Assembly: GCA_964251045.1 (NCBI GenBank)
Contig: CAXUHI010000012.1
Location: 41,798-105,797, forward strand
Length of the DNA: 64,000 bases
Reading direction: 5' to 3'
Source: Terriglobus sp964251045
GTDB lineage: Bacteria > Acidobacteriota > Terriglobia > Terriglobales > Acidobacteriaceae
A program made the position numbers and the translations under genes. Below are positions 7,606 through 16,119 of the stretch, piece by piece. Numbering within the stretch: position 1 is the first letter of the stretch; each line of letters begins with the position of its first letter. The notes beneath the pieces are model-generated. The model searched no databases, had not been told where the DNA came from, and saw nothing but the letters and a program-made list of their open reading frames with translations.

Positions 7606-9912
7606 ATGGAACAGGTTCATCCGGGAAATGGCGTGATCGGCGGCGATCCGCGCCGCGTCGACGGTGTGGCGAAAATCACCGGCCGTGCCATGTACGGCGC
7701 GGACCACGCACTCCCTGGGCAGGTCTACGCGGCGCTCACTGTGTCGCCGATTGCGCATGGTTCCATCCGTTGCATGGATGATTCCGCGGCGCGGCGGATG
7801 CCCGGCGTCGTATACGTGCTGACGCATGAGAACGCCGGAAAGGCGGTCAAGCCCGGCAAGACGATGCTGGAGGGTGGCTATATGGCACAGGGGGTGACGC
7901 CGCTGCAATCCAACCGCATCTACTTCGCGGGTCAGATTGTGGGGATTGCCATCGCCGAGACGGAAGAAGTAGCCAAGGCCGCTGCTGCTGCCATCCGGTT
8001 CGACTACGACGAACGCGAGCCGTCCGGCACCATGGACAGCAAGGGAGCGAAGCTGGTCAAACCGAAAGCCCTAGGAGAAACGGAGCTCTCCGCAGGTGAT
8101 GTGGAGCACGGCCTGCGAGAGGCCGTGGCGGTGGTGGATGCGTGGTATGAAACGCCGGCGCAGCACCACAATCCGATGGAGTTATTCCAGTGCACGTGTG
8201 CGTGGCAGGGCGGGTCGCTGACCGTGTGGGAGTCCACCCAGAGCGTGCGCGGCGCGCAGTATGGTCTGGCAAAGCAGCTGGGCATACGTCCGTCGAAAAT
8301 ACGCGTCGTGTCGCCGTATATTGGAGGCGCGTTTGGTTCCCGCGGCGAAATGGGCCCATACACGGCCTGGATCGCCCATCTGGCCCGGCTGTTGAAGCGC
8401 CCGGTGAAGCTGGTGGCCACGCGCGCGCAGGGCTTTACGCTGCGCACCTTTCGCGCGGAGACGCGGCATCATCTGCGGCTGGCCGCCGACAGTGAAGGCC
8501 ATCTGACCGCGCTCGACCACGAGAGCTGGGAGCTGACCAGTACGGAAGACCGGTTTGCCGTCGCGGGTTCGGATTCCACCGCGCGGCTGTATGCCTGCCC
8601 CAACGTCCGGACAAAGGTGCACAACGTGGAGGCGCACCGCCAGTCTGCCGGGTTCATGCGCGCTCCACCGGAAACGCCCTATCTCTTCCCGCTGGAGACG
8701 GCGATGGATGAGCTGGCGTATGCCCTGGGTATTGACCCGCTGGAGATGCGGCGGCGCAATGAGACAGCCATCGAGACGGTGACCAACAAGCCGTACACCA
8801 GCCGTTCGCTGCTGCGCTGCATGGACCACGGTGCGGAGTTGTTTGGCTGGGCGAAGCGCGATCCGCGCCCCTGCAGTATGCGCGACGGCGCTGACCTGAT
8901 CGGGTACGGCTACGCCACAGCGTTTTATCCGACGCAGGTGGCTCCCGCGCAGTGTCGCGTGACACTCACCACCGCGTTGCGAGCGCGCGTGGAGGTGGGC
9001 ACGCACGAGATTGGCACGGGCATCCGGACCGTCGTGGCGCAGACGGCAAGCGATCTGCTGGGCCTGCCCCTTGACGCGATCGAAATTTGCATCGGTGACA
9101 GCAGGCTGCCCGCCGCACCCATGTCCGCGGGATCCAATTCAACGGCAAGCGTATGCAGCGTGGTGGCGCTGGCCTGCGATGCTCTGCGGGAACGCATGGC
9201 CAGGAACGCGAAGGTGTCGCCCGGAAGCCCGTTGCATCGCGTGCCGGTGGAAGCGATGCGGCTGCGGGACGGACTTCTTGTGGCGGGTGAGCGCAGCGAG
9301 CGGCTGGCCGATGCCATCCGGCGCACAAGCCGCGGGCGCAGTGAACTGGTGCAGGATCAGAAGTATTCCCCGCATGGTGCTCCACCGCTGGTGGGACCGG
9401 CCCTGGTCGGGCGCGGCAAGCCGATTCTTCTCGGCGGCTCCAACCTGAAGGACCGGATGCAATTTGCCTTTGGAGCGCACTTCGTGGAGGTTCGTATCGA
9501 CCGCTGGACTGGCGAAATCCGCGTGCCGCGCATGGTGGGCGTGTTTACCGGGGGCCGCATCATGAATCGGAGGACGGCGCACTCGCAGCTACAGGGCGGG
9601 CAGGTGTGGGGCATGTCCGCCGCGCTGCGGGAGGCGACAGAGATCGACAGGACCCGGGGATGCTATGTCAACAACAATCTGGCGGAGTACCACCTGCCGG
9701 TGGCGGCGGATATCTGCGATGTGCAGACGGTCTTGCTGGATGAGGTGGATCACCTGGTTAACCCACTTGGGATCAAGGGCGTGGGAGAGCTTGGAGTGAC
9801 CGGCTTGAATGCGGCGATTGCCAATGCCGTCTTTCATGCGACAGGGACGCGCGTGCGCCGCTTGCCGATCCGGGTAGGGGACCTGATCCTGAGCGATGGC
9901 AGCACCCGGTGA
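7606..9912 (+). CDS. Xanthine-dehydrogenase-family molybdopterin-binding large subunit
   Basis: The frame is open from 7267, but the domain starts at MEQVHPGNGVIGGDPRRVDG (ATG 7606), giving 768 residues. The N-terminal aldehyde-oxidase/XDH a/b hammerhead (DGVAKITGRAMYGAD) precedes the Mo-binding domain with GGAFGSRGEMGPYT, and the C-terminal GIKGVGELGVTG carries the probable catalytic Glu near residue 728. Such subunits hydroxylate purines, aldehydes or aromatics at a Mo-cytosine-dinucleotide centre and normally work with a [2Fe-2S] subunit and an FAD subunit. Neither partner is encoded next to it here, so they are either elsewhere or replaced. No Tat signal is visible. The ribosome site is weak (GGGCGG). 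Confidence 0.88.
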   Translation: MEQVHPGNGVIGGDPRRVDGVAKITGRAMYGADHALPGQVYAALTVSPIAHGSIRCMDDSAARRMPGVVYVLTHENAGKAVKPGKTMLEGGYMAQGVTPLQSNRIYFAGQIVGIAIAETEEVAKAAAAAIRFDYDEREPSGTMDSKGAKLVKPKALGETELSAGDVEHGLREAVAVVDAWYETPAQHHNPMELFQCTCAWQGGSLTVWESTQSVRGAQYGLAKQLGIRPSKIRVVSPYIGGAFGSRGEMGPYTAWIAHLARLLKRPVKLVATRAQGFTLRTFRAETRHHLRLAADSEGHLTALDHESWELTSTEDRFAVAGSDSTARLYACPNVRTKVHNVEAHRQSAGFMRAPPETPYLFPLETAMDELAYALGIDPLEMRRRNETAIETVTNKPYTSRSLLRCMDHGAELFGWAKRDPRPCSMRDGADLIGYGYATAFYPTQVAPAQCRVTLTTALRARVEVGTHEIGTGIRTVVAQTASDLLGLPLDAIEICIGDSRLPAAPMSAGSNSTASVCSVVALACDALRERMARNAKVSPGSPLHRVPVEAMRLRDGLLVAGERSERLADAIRRTSRGRSELVQDQKYSPHGAPPLVGPALVGRGKPILLGGSNLKDRMQFAFGAHFVEVRIDRWTGEIRVPRMVGVFTGGRIMNRRTAHSQLQGGQVWGMSAALREATEIDRTRGCYVNNNLAEYHLPVAADICDVQTVLLDEVDHLVNPLGIKGVGELGVTGLNAAIANAVFHATGTRVRRLPIRVGDLILSDGSTR

Positions 9913-9980
9913 GGTGCGGCGCTGCTGTGCCAGAAAGCAAGGCATCGTGCTCGTGACGTCGCTTTGAATGGCAGCGTGGA

Positions 9981-10295
9981 TTAATTCGGGCGAACGGGAC
10001 GGCGGGTTGTGGGCGAGCGGAGTACGATACGGCACAAATCATCGCTCGGTTCGAAGTGGTGGCCGCGCTGCAAGGCCTCCACGAGTAGATCCCCATCCAG
10101 GATTACCGACGAACCGTCGTGCAGGTCGATCACAATACCATCCCCGACCAGGTCGACCCGCCTGATGGACGGTACCTTAAGAGATTTTTCACGGTGCGAT
10201 GATGAGGATTCGCAGCAGTGCGGTGCAAGGTGGGCCATGCCCGGTGTGACCTTGCTCTTTGAGGAACGCGCAGTAGTCTCGACTGCTTTCATCAT
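9981..10295 (-). CDS. Hypothetical small protein
   Basis: A reverse-strand frame of about 104 codons (longest possible start 10322). The C-terminal half, SIRRVDLVGDGIVIDLHDG followed by SSVILDGDLLVEALQRGH, alternates hydrophobic and charged residues like a real beta-rich domain. The N-terminal part is poor in structure and rich in Ser and Lys. There is no clear ribosome site. A plus-strand frame (10009-10299) overlaps but reads less like protein. I do not recognise the family. A short antitoxin-like or regulatory protein is possible, given a toxin-like fragment just upstream. Confidence 0.4.
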   Translation of the reverse strand: MMKAVETTARSSKSKVTPGMAHLAPHCCESSSSHREKSLKVPSIRRVDLVGDGIVIDLHDGSSVILDGDLLVEALQRGHHFEPSDDLCRIVLRSPTTRRPVRPN

Positions 10296-10612
10296 CTGAC
10301 ACATGTATACGCGGTCTGGCATTCAGGCAAAGTCGCCCATCTCACATATACGGGGGAATGTCCAGCACCTTGGTAACACGGGTAACATGCGGCAGTAACG
10401 AGCTCATCCTCTGCGTTTGCCTTGTACACGACATTTATTCGCCAAGTGCGATGGCGACGACCTCGTGCAGGTCGAACGGAGGAACCGGGAGAACGAGAGT
10501 GCTGCCGGAAATCCCGTGGGGAACCTGGACGCCTGTGCTTAGCAGGCGTACCCGATGACACGGCTGCCCTGCGGGAGTCTAAGGGCGGCGTGGATAGCTG
10601 TCCTTCAAGGTT
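10296..10612. other. Gap; possible decayed toxin-like fragment
   Basis: Between the hypothetical protein and the NTF2-like gene I see no convincing intact gene. A reverse-strand reading contains WRINVVYKANAEDELVTA, which resembles the C-terminal strand of small DUF4258/RelE-like toxins, but the codons upstream do not continue in that style. A direct repeat GGTAAC-ACG-GGTAAC lies near 10372-10386. Confidence 0.25.
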
Positions 10613-11092
10613 CTAAGTGGTGTGGTCCAGGATGATCTTCCAGCCCTCGACAGTCTTTTCGAGGACGAGGGAGAAGATGCCGCTGGCATTCCCTCCGCCT
10701 TTTTTGCTGCGTTCAAGCTGATACTGGCCGGTGACGGTGGCGAACTTGTCGTCGAGCAGGTGCGGCTCAAGGCTGCTGAACGTCAGGCGGCCCATGGTGT
10801 CGCGGTTGGGGTAGTTCTTGTTGTAGCGGGCCAGCATCCCGTCGTAGCCGCGGTAGACCTCCGTGCCGATGAAGAGCGTGTCGGGCGAGTTCTTGTAGCC
10901 GCTGGTGAAGCCGGTCATGTCTCCCTTGTTCCAGGCGCGCTCCTGCGCCAGCAGGACTTTAACCACATCAAGCTCGCCCTGCGGGAGGGGTTTCATCTGT
11001 TCGCCTTCGCGCTGCTGCGCGGGCATCGCCGGCGGTGCGACGGTCATGAGAAGGCAGGCGGCGAAAGTGAGGGTGAGCGGCAGGCGGCGCAT
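10613..11092 (-). CDS. Exported SnoaL/DUF4440-like (NTF2-fold) protein
   Basis: 159 residues with a clear signal peptide (LTFAACLLMTVAPPAMPA) and a start ATG behind GGAGG. The mature part has the NTF2-fold pattern of DUF4440 proteins: VVKVLLAQERAWNKGDMTGF, then YRGYDGMLARYNKNYP, and the closing strand SLVLEKTVEGWKIILDHTT. Members of this superfamily bind or turn over small molecules, but this subgroup has no assigned reaction. It is divergent from the Mo oxidoreductase gene, 61 bp away, so the two could share a control region. Confidence 0.8.
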   Translation of the reverse strand: MRRLPLTLTFAACLLMTVAPPAMPAQQREGEQMKPLPQGELDVVKVLLAQERAWNKGDMTGFTSGYKNSPDTLFIGTEVYRGYDGMLARYNKNYPNRDTMGRLTFSSLEPHLLDDKFATVTGQYQLERSKKGGGNASGIFSLVLEKTVEGWKIILDHTT

Positions 11093-11153
11093 GGGATGGA
11101 CCTCCGTACAAGAAAACGGTGCAGAGCCGGGATGAAGTTTCTACAATCATCCT

Positions 11154-13376
11154 ATGCCGGTGCACACGCAACGCGGAGATGACGCAGCACGGTCTTTGCC
11201 GGATGAAAGCAGAGCGGCAACGCGCGTGGTGCACGCAACGTGTTCGCTGGATTGCCCGGACAGTTGCGGCGTGCTGGCCACGGTGGATACGGCGAGCGGA
11301 CGCGTGGTGAAGATCACGGGCGATCCTGCCCACCCGTTCACGCGCGGCTTCCTGTGCGGCAAGGTGGCGCGGTACCTGGACCGGGTATATGCGCCGGACC
11401 GGCTGCTGTATCCCATGCGGCGGCGTGTGGGCGTGGCCAAGGGTGCACTGAAGCACGGCAGCGAGGCGGAAGCATTTGAGCGCATCAGCTGGGACGAGGC
11501 GCTGAGGATAGTCGCGGCCCGCTTACAGCAGGTCAGCGATGCGTATGGGCCGGAGTCGATCTTGCCCTACAGCTACGCGGGCACGATTGGGCAGCTGGGA
11601 TATGGATCCATGGACCGGCGCTTTTTTCATCGTCTGGGTGCGTCGCAGTTGGACCGTACGATCTGTGCGAGCGCGGGAACGGCGGCGCTGAATGCCGTGT
11701 ATGGCACGCGCCTGGCCCCCGAGCCGCAGAGCATCGTGCATGCCAGACTCATGATCGCGTGGGGCGCGAATATCCACGGGAACAACATCCACCTGTGGCC
11801 CTTCATCGAGCAGGCGCGGCGCAACGGAGCGCGGCTGGTGGTGATTGACCCCTACCAGACGAAGACGGCGCGTCTGGCGGACCAGCATCTTGCCATCCGG
11901 CCCGGAACGGACACCGCGCTTGCGATGGGCATGATGCATGTCATCCTGCGCGAGGGGCTGGAAGATCATGCCTACATCGCGCAGTGCACGCACGGGTTTG
12001 AAGCGCTGCGCGAGCGCGTGCTTCGCGAGGAGTATGCGCCGGAACGCGTGGCTGGGATCACTGGGATCGATAGTTCGACAACAGTGGAACTGGCGCGTGC
12101 CTACGCGACCACAACACCAGCGTTCATCCGGCTGAATTACGGTATTCAGCGGACGGACAATGGCGGAACAGCGGCGCGCGCGGTGGGCATGCTGCCGCTC
12201 CTGACAGGTGCGTGGAAGCACCATGGCGGCGGGCTGATGCTGTCCACGTCAGCCGCGTTCGGCTTCAACAAGGCCAGGCTGGAGATGCCGGAGTTGATGC
12301 AGGCCAGCCCGCTGGGCCGGACTGCGCGGACGGTGAACATGAGCCGTCTTGGCCACGCCTTGACGGAGCTGCGCGACCCTGCGGTGCACGCGCTGTTTGT
12401 CTATAACTCCAACCCGGCGGCAGTGGCGCCGAACCAGAGCGCGGTGTTGCGCGGAATGCGGCGCGACGACCTGTTTACCGTGGTGCACGATTGCTTCTTC
12501 AGCGATACGGCGGACTACGCGGACATCGTGCTGCCCGCACCGACATTCCTGGAGCAGGACGATGTGCAGGGCGCGTACGGCCATTACAACGTGCAGCTCT
12601 CGCCGCGCGCGATGGAACCGTTGGCCGAGGCACGCAGCAACGTGTGGCTGTTCGGCCTGCTCGGGCAGCGCGTGGGATTCGACGAACCATGCTTCAGGGA
12701 CGCCGAGCAGGAACTCATTGCGCAGGCGGTGGACAGCGCGCACCCGTGGCACCGCGGCATCACTCTTGAACGCTTGCAGAGAGGGCAGGTGATTCCGCTG
12801 GCGCTGCCGCGCAACGAACGGGGTGAGTTTCTGCCGTTCAGCGATGCATCGTGGTTCAGGACGCCAAGCGGACGCGGCGAGTTCTATTCAGAGGCGCTCG
12901 CGGCGCAGGGGCTTGACCCCCTGCCTGCGTATGTGCCTTCGCCGGAGCGCGGTGGCACGGATGCTCCGCTGCGGATGCTGGCGCGCAAGGCAGACCACTG
13001 GATGAACTCGACGTTTGCCAATGTTCCACGGCATCGCGCGATGGAGAATGGGCGGATTGGGCTGGGTGTACTGGAGATGCACCCTGATGATGCGGCTGCT
13101 CGCGGGATTGCAGACGGGGATGCTGTGGAGGTGAAGAACGAGCGGGGAATGCTTCAGTTACGCGCCGCCTTCACTGACCGCGTGTCACAGGGCACCGTGG
13201 CCGCGACGCTTGGGTGGAATAAGCTGGCGCGCGGCGGACAAGGTGTCAACATGCTCACCAGTGAACGGCTCACCGACCTAGGCGGCGGTGCCACGTTTTA
13301 CGCAGTGAATGTCGAAGTACGCAAACTGATGAGGACGGAAATTAGGGCCGCAGGCGAAGCCTGCATGGTGGCCTGA
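11154..13376 (+). CDS. Molybdopterin (bis-PGD) oxidoreductase with N-terminal [4Fe-4S] site, DMSO-reductase superfamily
   Basis: 740 residues. Cys30-x3-Cys34-x3-Cys38 (ATCSLDCPDSCGV) and Cys68 (GFLCGK) form the [4Fe-4S] binding site, followed by DRLLYPMRR. Conserved middle segments include FIRLNYGIQRTDNGG, LFVYNSNPAAVAPNQ and DTADYADIVLPAPTFLEQDD. The C-terminal molybdopterin dinucleotide-binding domain contains GDAVEVKNERGML. The protein has no Tat signal, so it is probably cytoplasmic. This branch is often annotated as a BisC or formate-dehydrogenase-like oxidoreductase. The substrate cannot be read from sequence; the FdhD gene 4 kb upstream favours a formate-dehydrogenase-like cofactor requirement. 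Confidence 0.9.
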   Translation: MPVHTQRGDDAARSLPDESRAATRVVHATCSLDCPDSCGVLATVDTASGRVVKITGDPAHPFTRGFLCGKVARYLDRVYAPDRLLYPMRRRVGVAKGALKHGSEAEAFERISWDEALRIVAARLQQVSDAYGPESILPYSYAGTIGQLGYGSMDRRFFHRLGASQLDRTICASAGTAALNAVYGTRLAPEPQSIVHARLMIAWGANIHGNNIHLWPFIEQARRNGARLVVIDPYQTKTARLADQHLAIRPGTDTALAMGMMHVILREGLEDHAYIAQCTHGFEALRERVLREEYAPERVAGITGIDSSTTVELARAYATTTPAFIRLNYGIQRTDNGGTAARAVGMLPLLTGAWKHHGGGLMLSTSAAFGFNKARLEMPELMQASPLGRTARTVNMSRLGHALTELRDPAVHALFVYNSNPAAVAPNQSAVLRGMRRDDLFTVVHDCFFSDTADYADIVLPAPTFLEQDDVQGAYGHYNVQLSPRAMEPLAEARSNVWLFGLLGQRVGFDEPCFRDAEQELIAQAVDSAHPWHRGITLERLQRGQVIPLALPRNERGEFLPFSDASWFRTPSGRGEFYSEALAAQGLDPLPAYVPSPERGGTDAPLRMLARKADHWMNSTFANVPRHRAMENGRIGLGVLEMHPDDAAARGIADGDAVEVKNERGMLQLRAAFTDRVSQGTVAATLGWNKLARGGQGVNMLTSERLTDLGGGATFYAVNVEVRKLMRTEIRAAGEACMVA

Positions 13377-13450
13377 GACGTCCTTCTGGCTTGCATCGCC
13401 TCTGAAGTGTGGTCTGCGGATGCTGTCGCTGAGTAGACTTGCTGGAGCCT

Positions 13451-14542
13451 ATGCTCATCCATCGGAACGTTTTGATTACCATGGTCATCGCTGCTTTCAG
13501 CTGGTTAGCCCATGCACAGACCATCTCCGAGCTCATCTTCCAGGTCGGCTCCACCAGCTTTCCCTCGAGCCACGCTTCGACGGTTGTCGAACTAAAGAAC
13601 GGTGACGTGATGGCGGCATGGTTCGGCGGCACGCAGGAGGGCAAGCCCGACGTTGCCATCTGGAGTGCCCGGCGCGGCAAAGAGGGTTGGGCGAAGCCCG
13701 TGGAGCTGGTGCGTGAGCCTGGCGTGCCGTGCTACAACCCGGTGCTGTTCTACACGCACGATGGACGGCTGTGGCTCTACTACAAGTTCGGCCCAAGCCC
13801 GGCCACGTGGAGCGCGGGACGGATGGTGAGTAGTGACAATGGGCAGACCTGGTCGTCACCCGAACATCTGCCCGCCGGTTTGCTTGGACCGATCCGCGCG
13901 AAGCCTCTTGTTTTGCAGGACGGAACGATTGTGAGCGGCTCTTCCATTGAGAGCTACCGCGCGTGGGCCGTTTGGATTGAGCGCAGCGCCGACAACGGCA
14001 CCACCTGGGCCAAGATCGGACCCATCGTTCCGCCAGCTGATCTCGATCGCCAAGGCTACGGCGACGGCAACTCGAGCGACGCCACGGATGTGCCCGGTTC
14101 CAACGACTGGAAGTTTACCCAGGGCGTCATTCAGCCCTCCGTGGTGCAACTCAGCGGCGGGAACCTGCGGCTCTATGCGCGGTTCACGGCAAAGACGGCG
14201 CGCGTAACCATCGCTGACTCCGACGACTTCGGGAAGACATGGACACAAGCCCGGCCCATCGACGTTCCCAACCCGAACTCCGGCATCGATGCCGTCTCAC
14301 TCAAGGACGGGCGCATCGTCCTCATCTACAACAACACCACCACGGGCCGCACGCCGTTGAATCTCGCCGTCAGCTCCGATGGGGAACACTTTCGCATGTT
14401 CCGCACGCTGGAAGACGCTCCCGGCGAGTACTCCTATCCAGCGCTGGTGCAGGCGGCGAACGGCGATCTCCTGATGACCTACACGTACAAGCGGAACACC
14501 ATCAAGTATGTCCGTATGCCGGTCCGTGATGTTCCACGCTGA
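13451..14542 (+). CDS. Exported sialidase-like (BNR) glycoside hydrolase
   Basis: ATG 13451 lies 4 nt behind GGAG; a TTG at 13439 is also in frame. The product has about 363 residues and a signal peptide ending near WLAHAQ. The body has sialidase Asp boxes (SSDNGQTWSSP, SADNGTTWAKI, DSDDFGKTWTQA) and the FASTA-like entry HASTVVELKNGDVMAAWFGG. This is the exo-alpha-sialidase-like family common in plant- and glycan-degrading acidobacteria; many members act on rhamnogalacturonan or other glycans rather than sialic acid. The 39-bp gap to ruvA suggests co-transcription. Confidence 0.85.
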   Translation: MLIHRNVLITMVIAAFSWLAHAQTISELIFQVGSTSFPSSHASTVVELKNGDVMAAWFGGTQEGKPDVAIWSARRGKEGWAKPVELVREPGVPCYNPVLFYTHDGRLWLYYKFGPSPATWSAGRMVSSDNGQTWSSPEHLPAGLLGPIRAKPLVLQDGTIVSGSSIESYRAWAVWIERSADNGTTWAKIGPIVPPADLDRQGYGDGNSSDATDVPGSNDWKFTQGVIQPSVVQLSGGNLRLYARFTAKTARVTIADSDDFGKTWTQARPIDVPNPNSGIDAVSLKDGRIVLIYNNTTTGRTPLNLAVSSDGEHFRMFRTLEDAPGEYSYPALVQAANGDLLMTYTYKRNTIKYVRMPVRDVPR

Positions 14543-14581
14543 CGTTCCGTCCGGTCTGGAGCGGCATCTACAATCAACGGT

Positions 14582-15193
14582 GTGATCGCGCATATCCGTG
14601 GACGGCTCCTGAGCAAAACGCCGGGTCAGGTGGTGGTGGAGTGCGGCGGCGTCGGCTATGACGTAAGCATCTCCGTGCCCACCTTTTCCGCGCTGCCGGG
14701 TGAGGGCGCGGAGGTCTCGCTGCACATCAACACGCAGGTGCGCGAGGACGCCATTGCTCTCTTCGGATTTCTCGACCGCGCAGAGAAGCGGCTTTTCGAG
14801 CGAATGATTACGGTCAGCGGGATTGGGCCGAAGTTGGGGATTACTGTGCTTTCCGGCTTGCCGGCGGCGGCACTTGTGACGGCCATCCGGGGCGGTGACC
14901 ATGCCCAGTTGACGCGGATTCCAGGGATCGGGAAGAAGACCGCCGAGCGCGTCGTGCTGGAGCTGAAGGACAAGCTGGATGATCTGCAGGGCGCGCCCAC
15001 GCAGGCGGCCACCGGGCTTCAGCACGGGCCTGTCGCGGACGATGTGCTGTCGGCGCTGGTTAACCTGGGCTATAAGCGCGAGAGCGCACAGAAGGCGATC
15101 GAAACGGCGATTGCGAAGCACGAGGGGACAGAGCTTACGATCCGCACGGATTTCGACCAGCTCTTCCGCTATAGCATGCAGGCCATCCGGTAA
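14582..15193 (+). CDS. ruvA: Holliday junction branch migration protein RuvA
   Basis: 203 residues from a GTG start. Domain I (OB fold) begins MIAHIRGRLLSKTPGQVVVE, the helix-hairpin-helix region has VSGIGPKLGITVLSG and IPGIGKKTAERVVLELKDK, and the C-terminal RuvB-contact domain has DVLSALVNLGYKRESAQKAI. RuvA binds four-way DNA junctions as a tetramer and loads the RuvB helicase. Neither ruvB nor ruvC is adjacent. An 8-bp palindrome and a broken brnTA module follow directly. Confidence 0.96.
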   Translation: MIAHIRGRLLSKTPGQVVVECGGVGYDVSISVPTFSALPGEGAEVSLHINTQVREDAIALFGFLDRAEKRLFERMITVSGIGPKLGITVLSGLPAAALVTAIRGGDHAQLTRIPGIGKKTAERVVLELKDKLDDLQGAPTQAATGLQHGPVADDVLSALVNLGYKRESAQKAIETAIAKHEGTELTIRTDFDQLFRYSMQAIR

Positions 15194-15198
15194 AGCTG

Positions 15199-15218
15199 TA
15201 ACTACATTCCTGTAGTTA
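15199..15218. promoter_or_regulatory. Inverted repeat ahead of brnT (candidate operator)
   Basis: TAACTACA-TTCC-TGTAGTTA is a perfect 8-bp inverted repeat with a 4-nt spacer, ending 14 bp before the brnT start. Type II antitoxins of this kind repress their own promoter through such palindromes, so an operator is the likeliest reading. A weak ruvA terminator (stem then AAAA) is the alternative. Confidence 0.45.
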
Positions 15219-15232
15219 AAACCCAGTGTGTG

Positions 15233-15527
15233 ATGCCGGTCCGGTTGGAGTGGGACGAAGCCAAGATCCACTCCAACCAGCGCAAGCACGGCGTCAGCTT
15301 TGAGGAAGCTGCAGCTGTCTTTCTGGACGCCAACTATGTCCGTGCAGGATCGTTTCGTTGACGGCGAAGAGCGTTGGCAGACGCTAGGGATCGTTGGCGG
15401 AGGTGTATTGCTGCTGGTAGCACACACGACGCATGATGAAAGTACGCACGATCTGGTCATTCGCATCATCTCCGCCCGTCATGCAGACCGGCGCGAAAGG
15501 CGTAGGTATGAAAGCGAAACTCGTTAG
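15233..15527 (+). pseudogene. brnT: BrnT toxin gene, frameshifted
   Basis: BrnT is a RelE-fold ribonuclease toxin. The ATG at 15233 reads MPVRLEWDEAKIHSNQRKHG and VSFEEAAAVFLD, the expected BrnT N-terminus, but the frame stops at 15359-15361. The family C-terminal half (DGEERWQTLGIVGGGVLLL, then RIISARHADRRERRRYE) continues in the next frame from about 15335 to the TAG at 15525. A single extra base around 15330-15350 explains this. The toxin should be inactive unless the indel is a sequencing error. It overlaps brnA by 20 bp, as intact modules usually do. Confidence 0.85.
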
Positions 15528-15818
15528 CTACACGCTGGAGACGCTGCCGAGGATATCGGATGAGCGTACGGCAGCACTGAAGGCGCAGTCGGACGCCCTG
15601 GTTCCGAGATCGATTACAGTGACATACCACCCATCGACGCAAAGACGTGGAACAATGCGGTTAGGCTCCGGGGTCCGTTGTACCGGCCTGTGAAGCGGCA
15701 GAGTACGGCGCGCGTGGATGCGGATGTGCTGGAGTGGCTGAAGTCGCAGGGCAAAGGCTACCAGTCTCGTATCAATGCCATCCTTCGCCGCGAGATGCTG
15801 GCGGCGCAGCAGCGATAG
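15508..15818 (+). pseudogene. brnA: BrnA antitoxin gene, frameshifted
   Basis: BrnA is the ribbon-helix-helix antitoxin partner of BrnT. ATG 15508 reads MKAKLVSYTLETLPRISDER and continues through AALKAQSDAL, then the frame is lost near 15597-15605 and runs to a false stop at 15691. The proper continuation lies in another frame from 15606: EIDYSDIPPIDAKTWNN, LYRPVKRQ, and the DNA-binding VDADVLEWLKSQGKGYQSRI to the TAG at 15816. One missing base explains it. Toxin and antitoxin are therefore both broken by single-base indels of opposite sign. Confidence 0.85.
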
Positions 15819-15849
15819 AGGCTTTACCGTGCTGTGTTACCCAGGTGGG

Positions 15850-16119
15850 TCAGCGTCTTGTCTTGCGGCGGGCGTCGCGTGCGGGCCAATAGGTGAACGG
15901 CTTCTCATACAGATCACCGGTGAGGTCGGCGACGGTGCGCTGCAGGCGGGTCTGGGCATCGCCGATGGCCTGGTTATAGATCACCGGCCCTATCTCTTCT
16001 AAAAAGTAGTCCAGCAGCATGCCGGCGGCCAGGTCGCCGATGGGTTCCGGCAGGTTCTCTTCGACGTAGCGTTTCAGTGACGCGACCGCGTCCGCGCGTG
16101 TCTGCTTATCCAGTTCCAT
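15850..16119 (-). CDS. DUF2164 family protein
   Basis: 89 residues with the DUF2164 signature almost complete: SLKRYVEENLPEPIGDLAAG, MLLDYFLEEIGPVIYNQAI and DAQTRLQRTVADL. It is a small helical protein of unknown function found in many bacteria. Its start overlaps the end of the upstream Gfo/Idh/MocA gene by 14 bp, so the two are probably co-transcribed on the minus strand. Confidence 0.9.
   Translation of the reverse strand: MELDKQTRADAVASLKRYVEENLPEPIGDLAAGMLLDYFLEEIGPVIYNQAIGDAQTRLQRTVADLTGDLYEKPFTYWPARDARRKTRR

Noticed and set aside
15300..15527. A separate small gene at 15300
   Set aside because: Its sequence is the C-terminal half of BrnT in a shifted frame, so it is part of a broken gene, not a new one.
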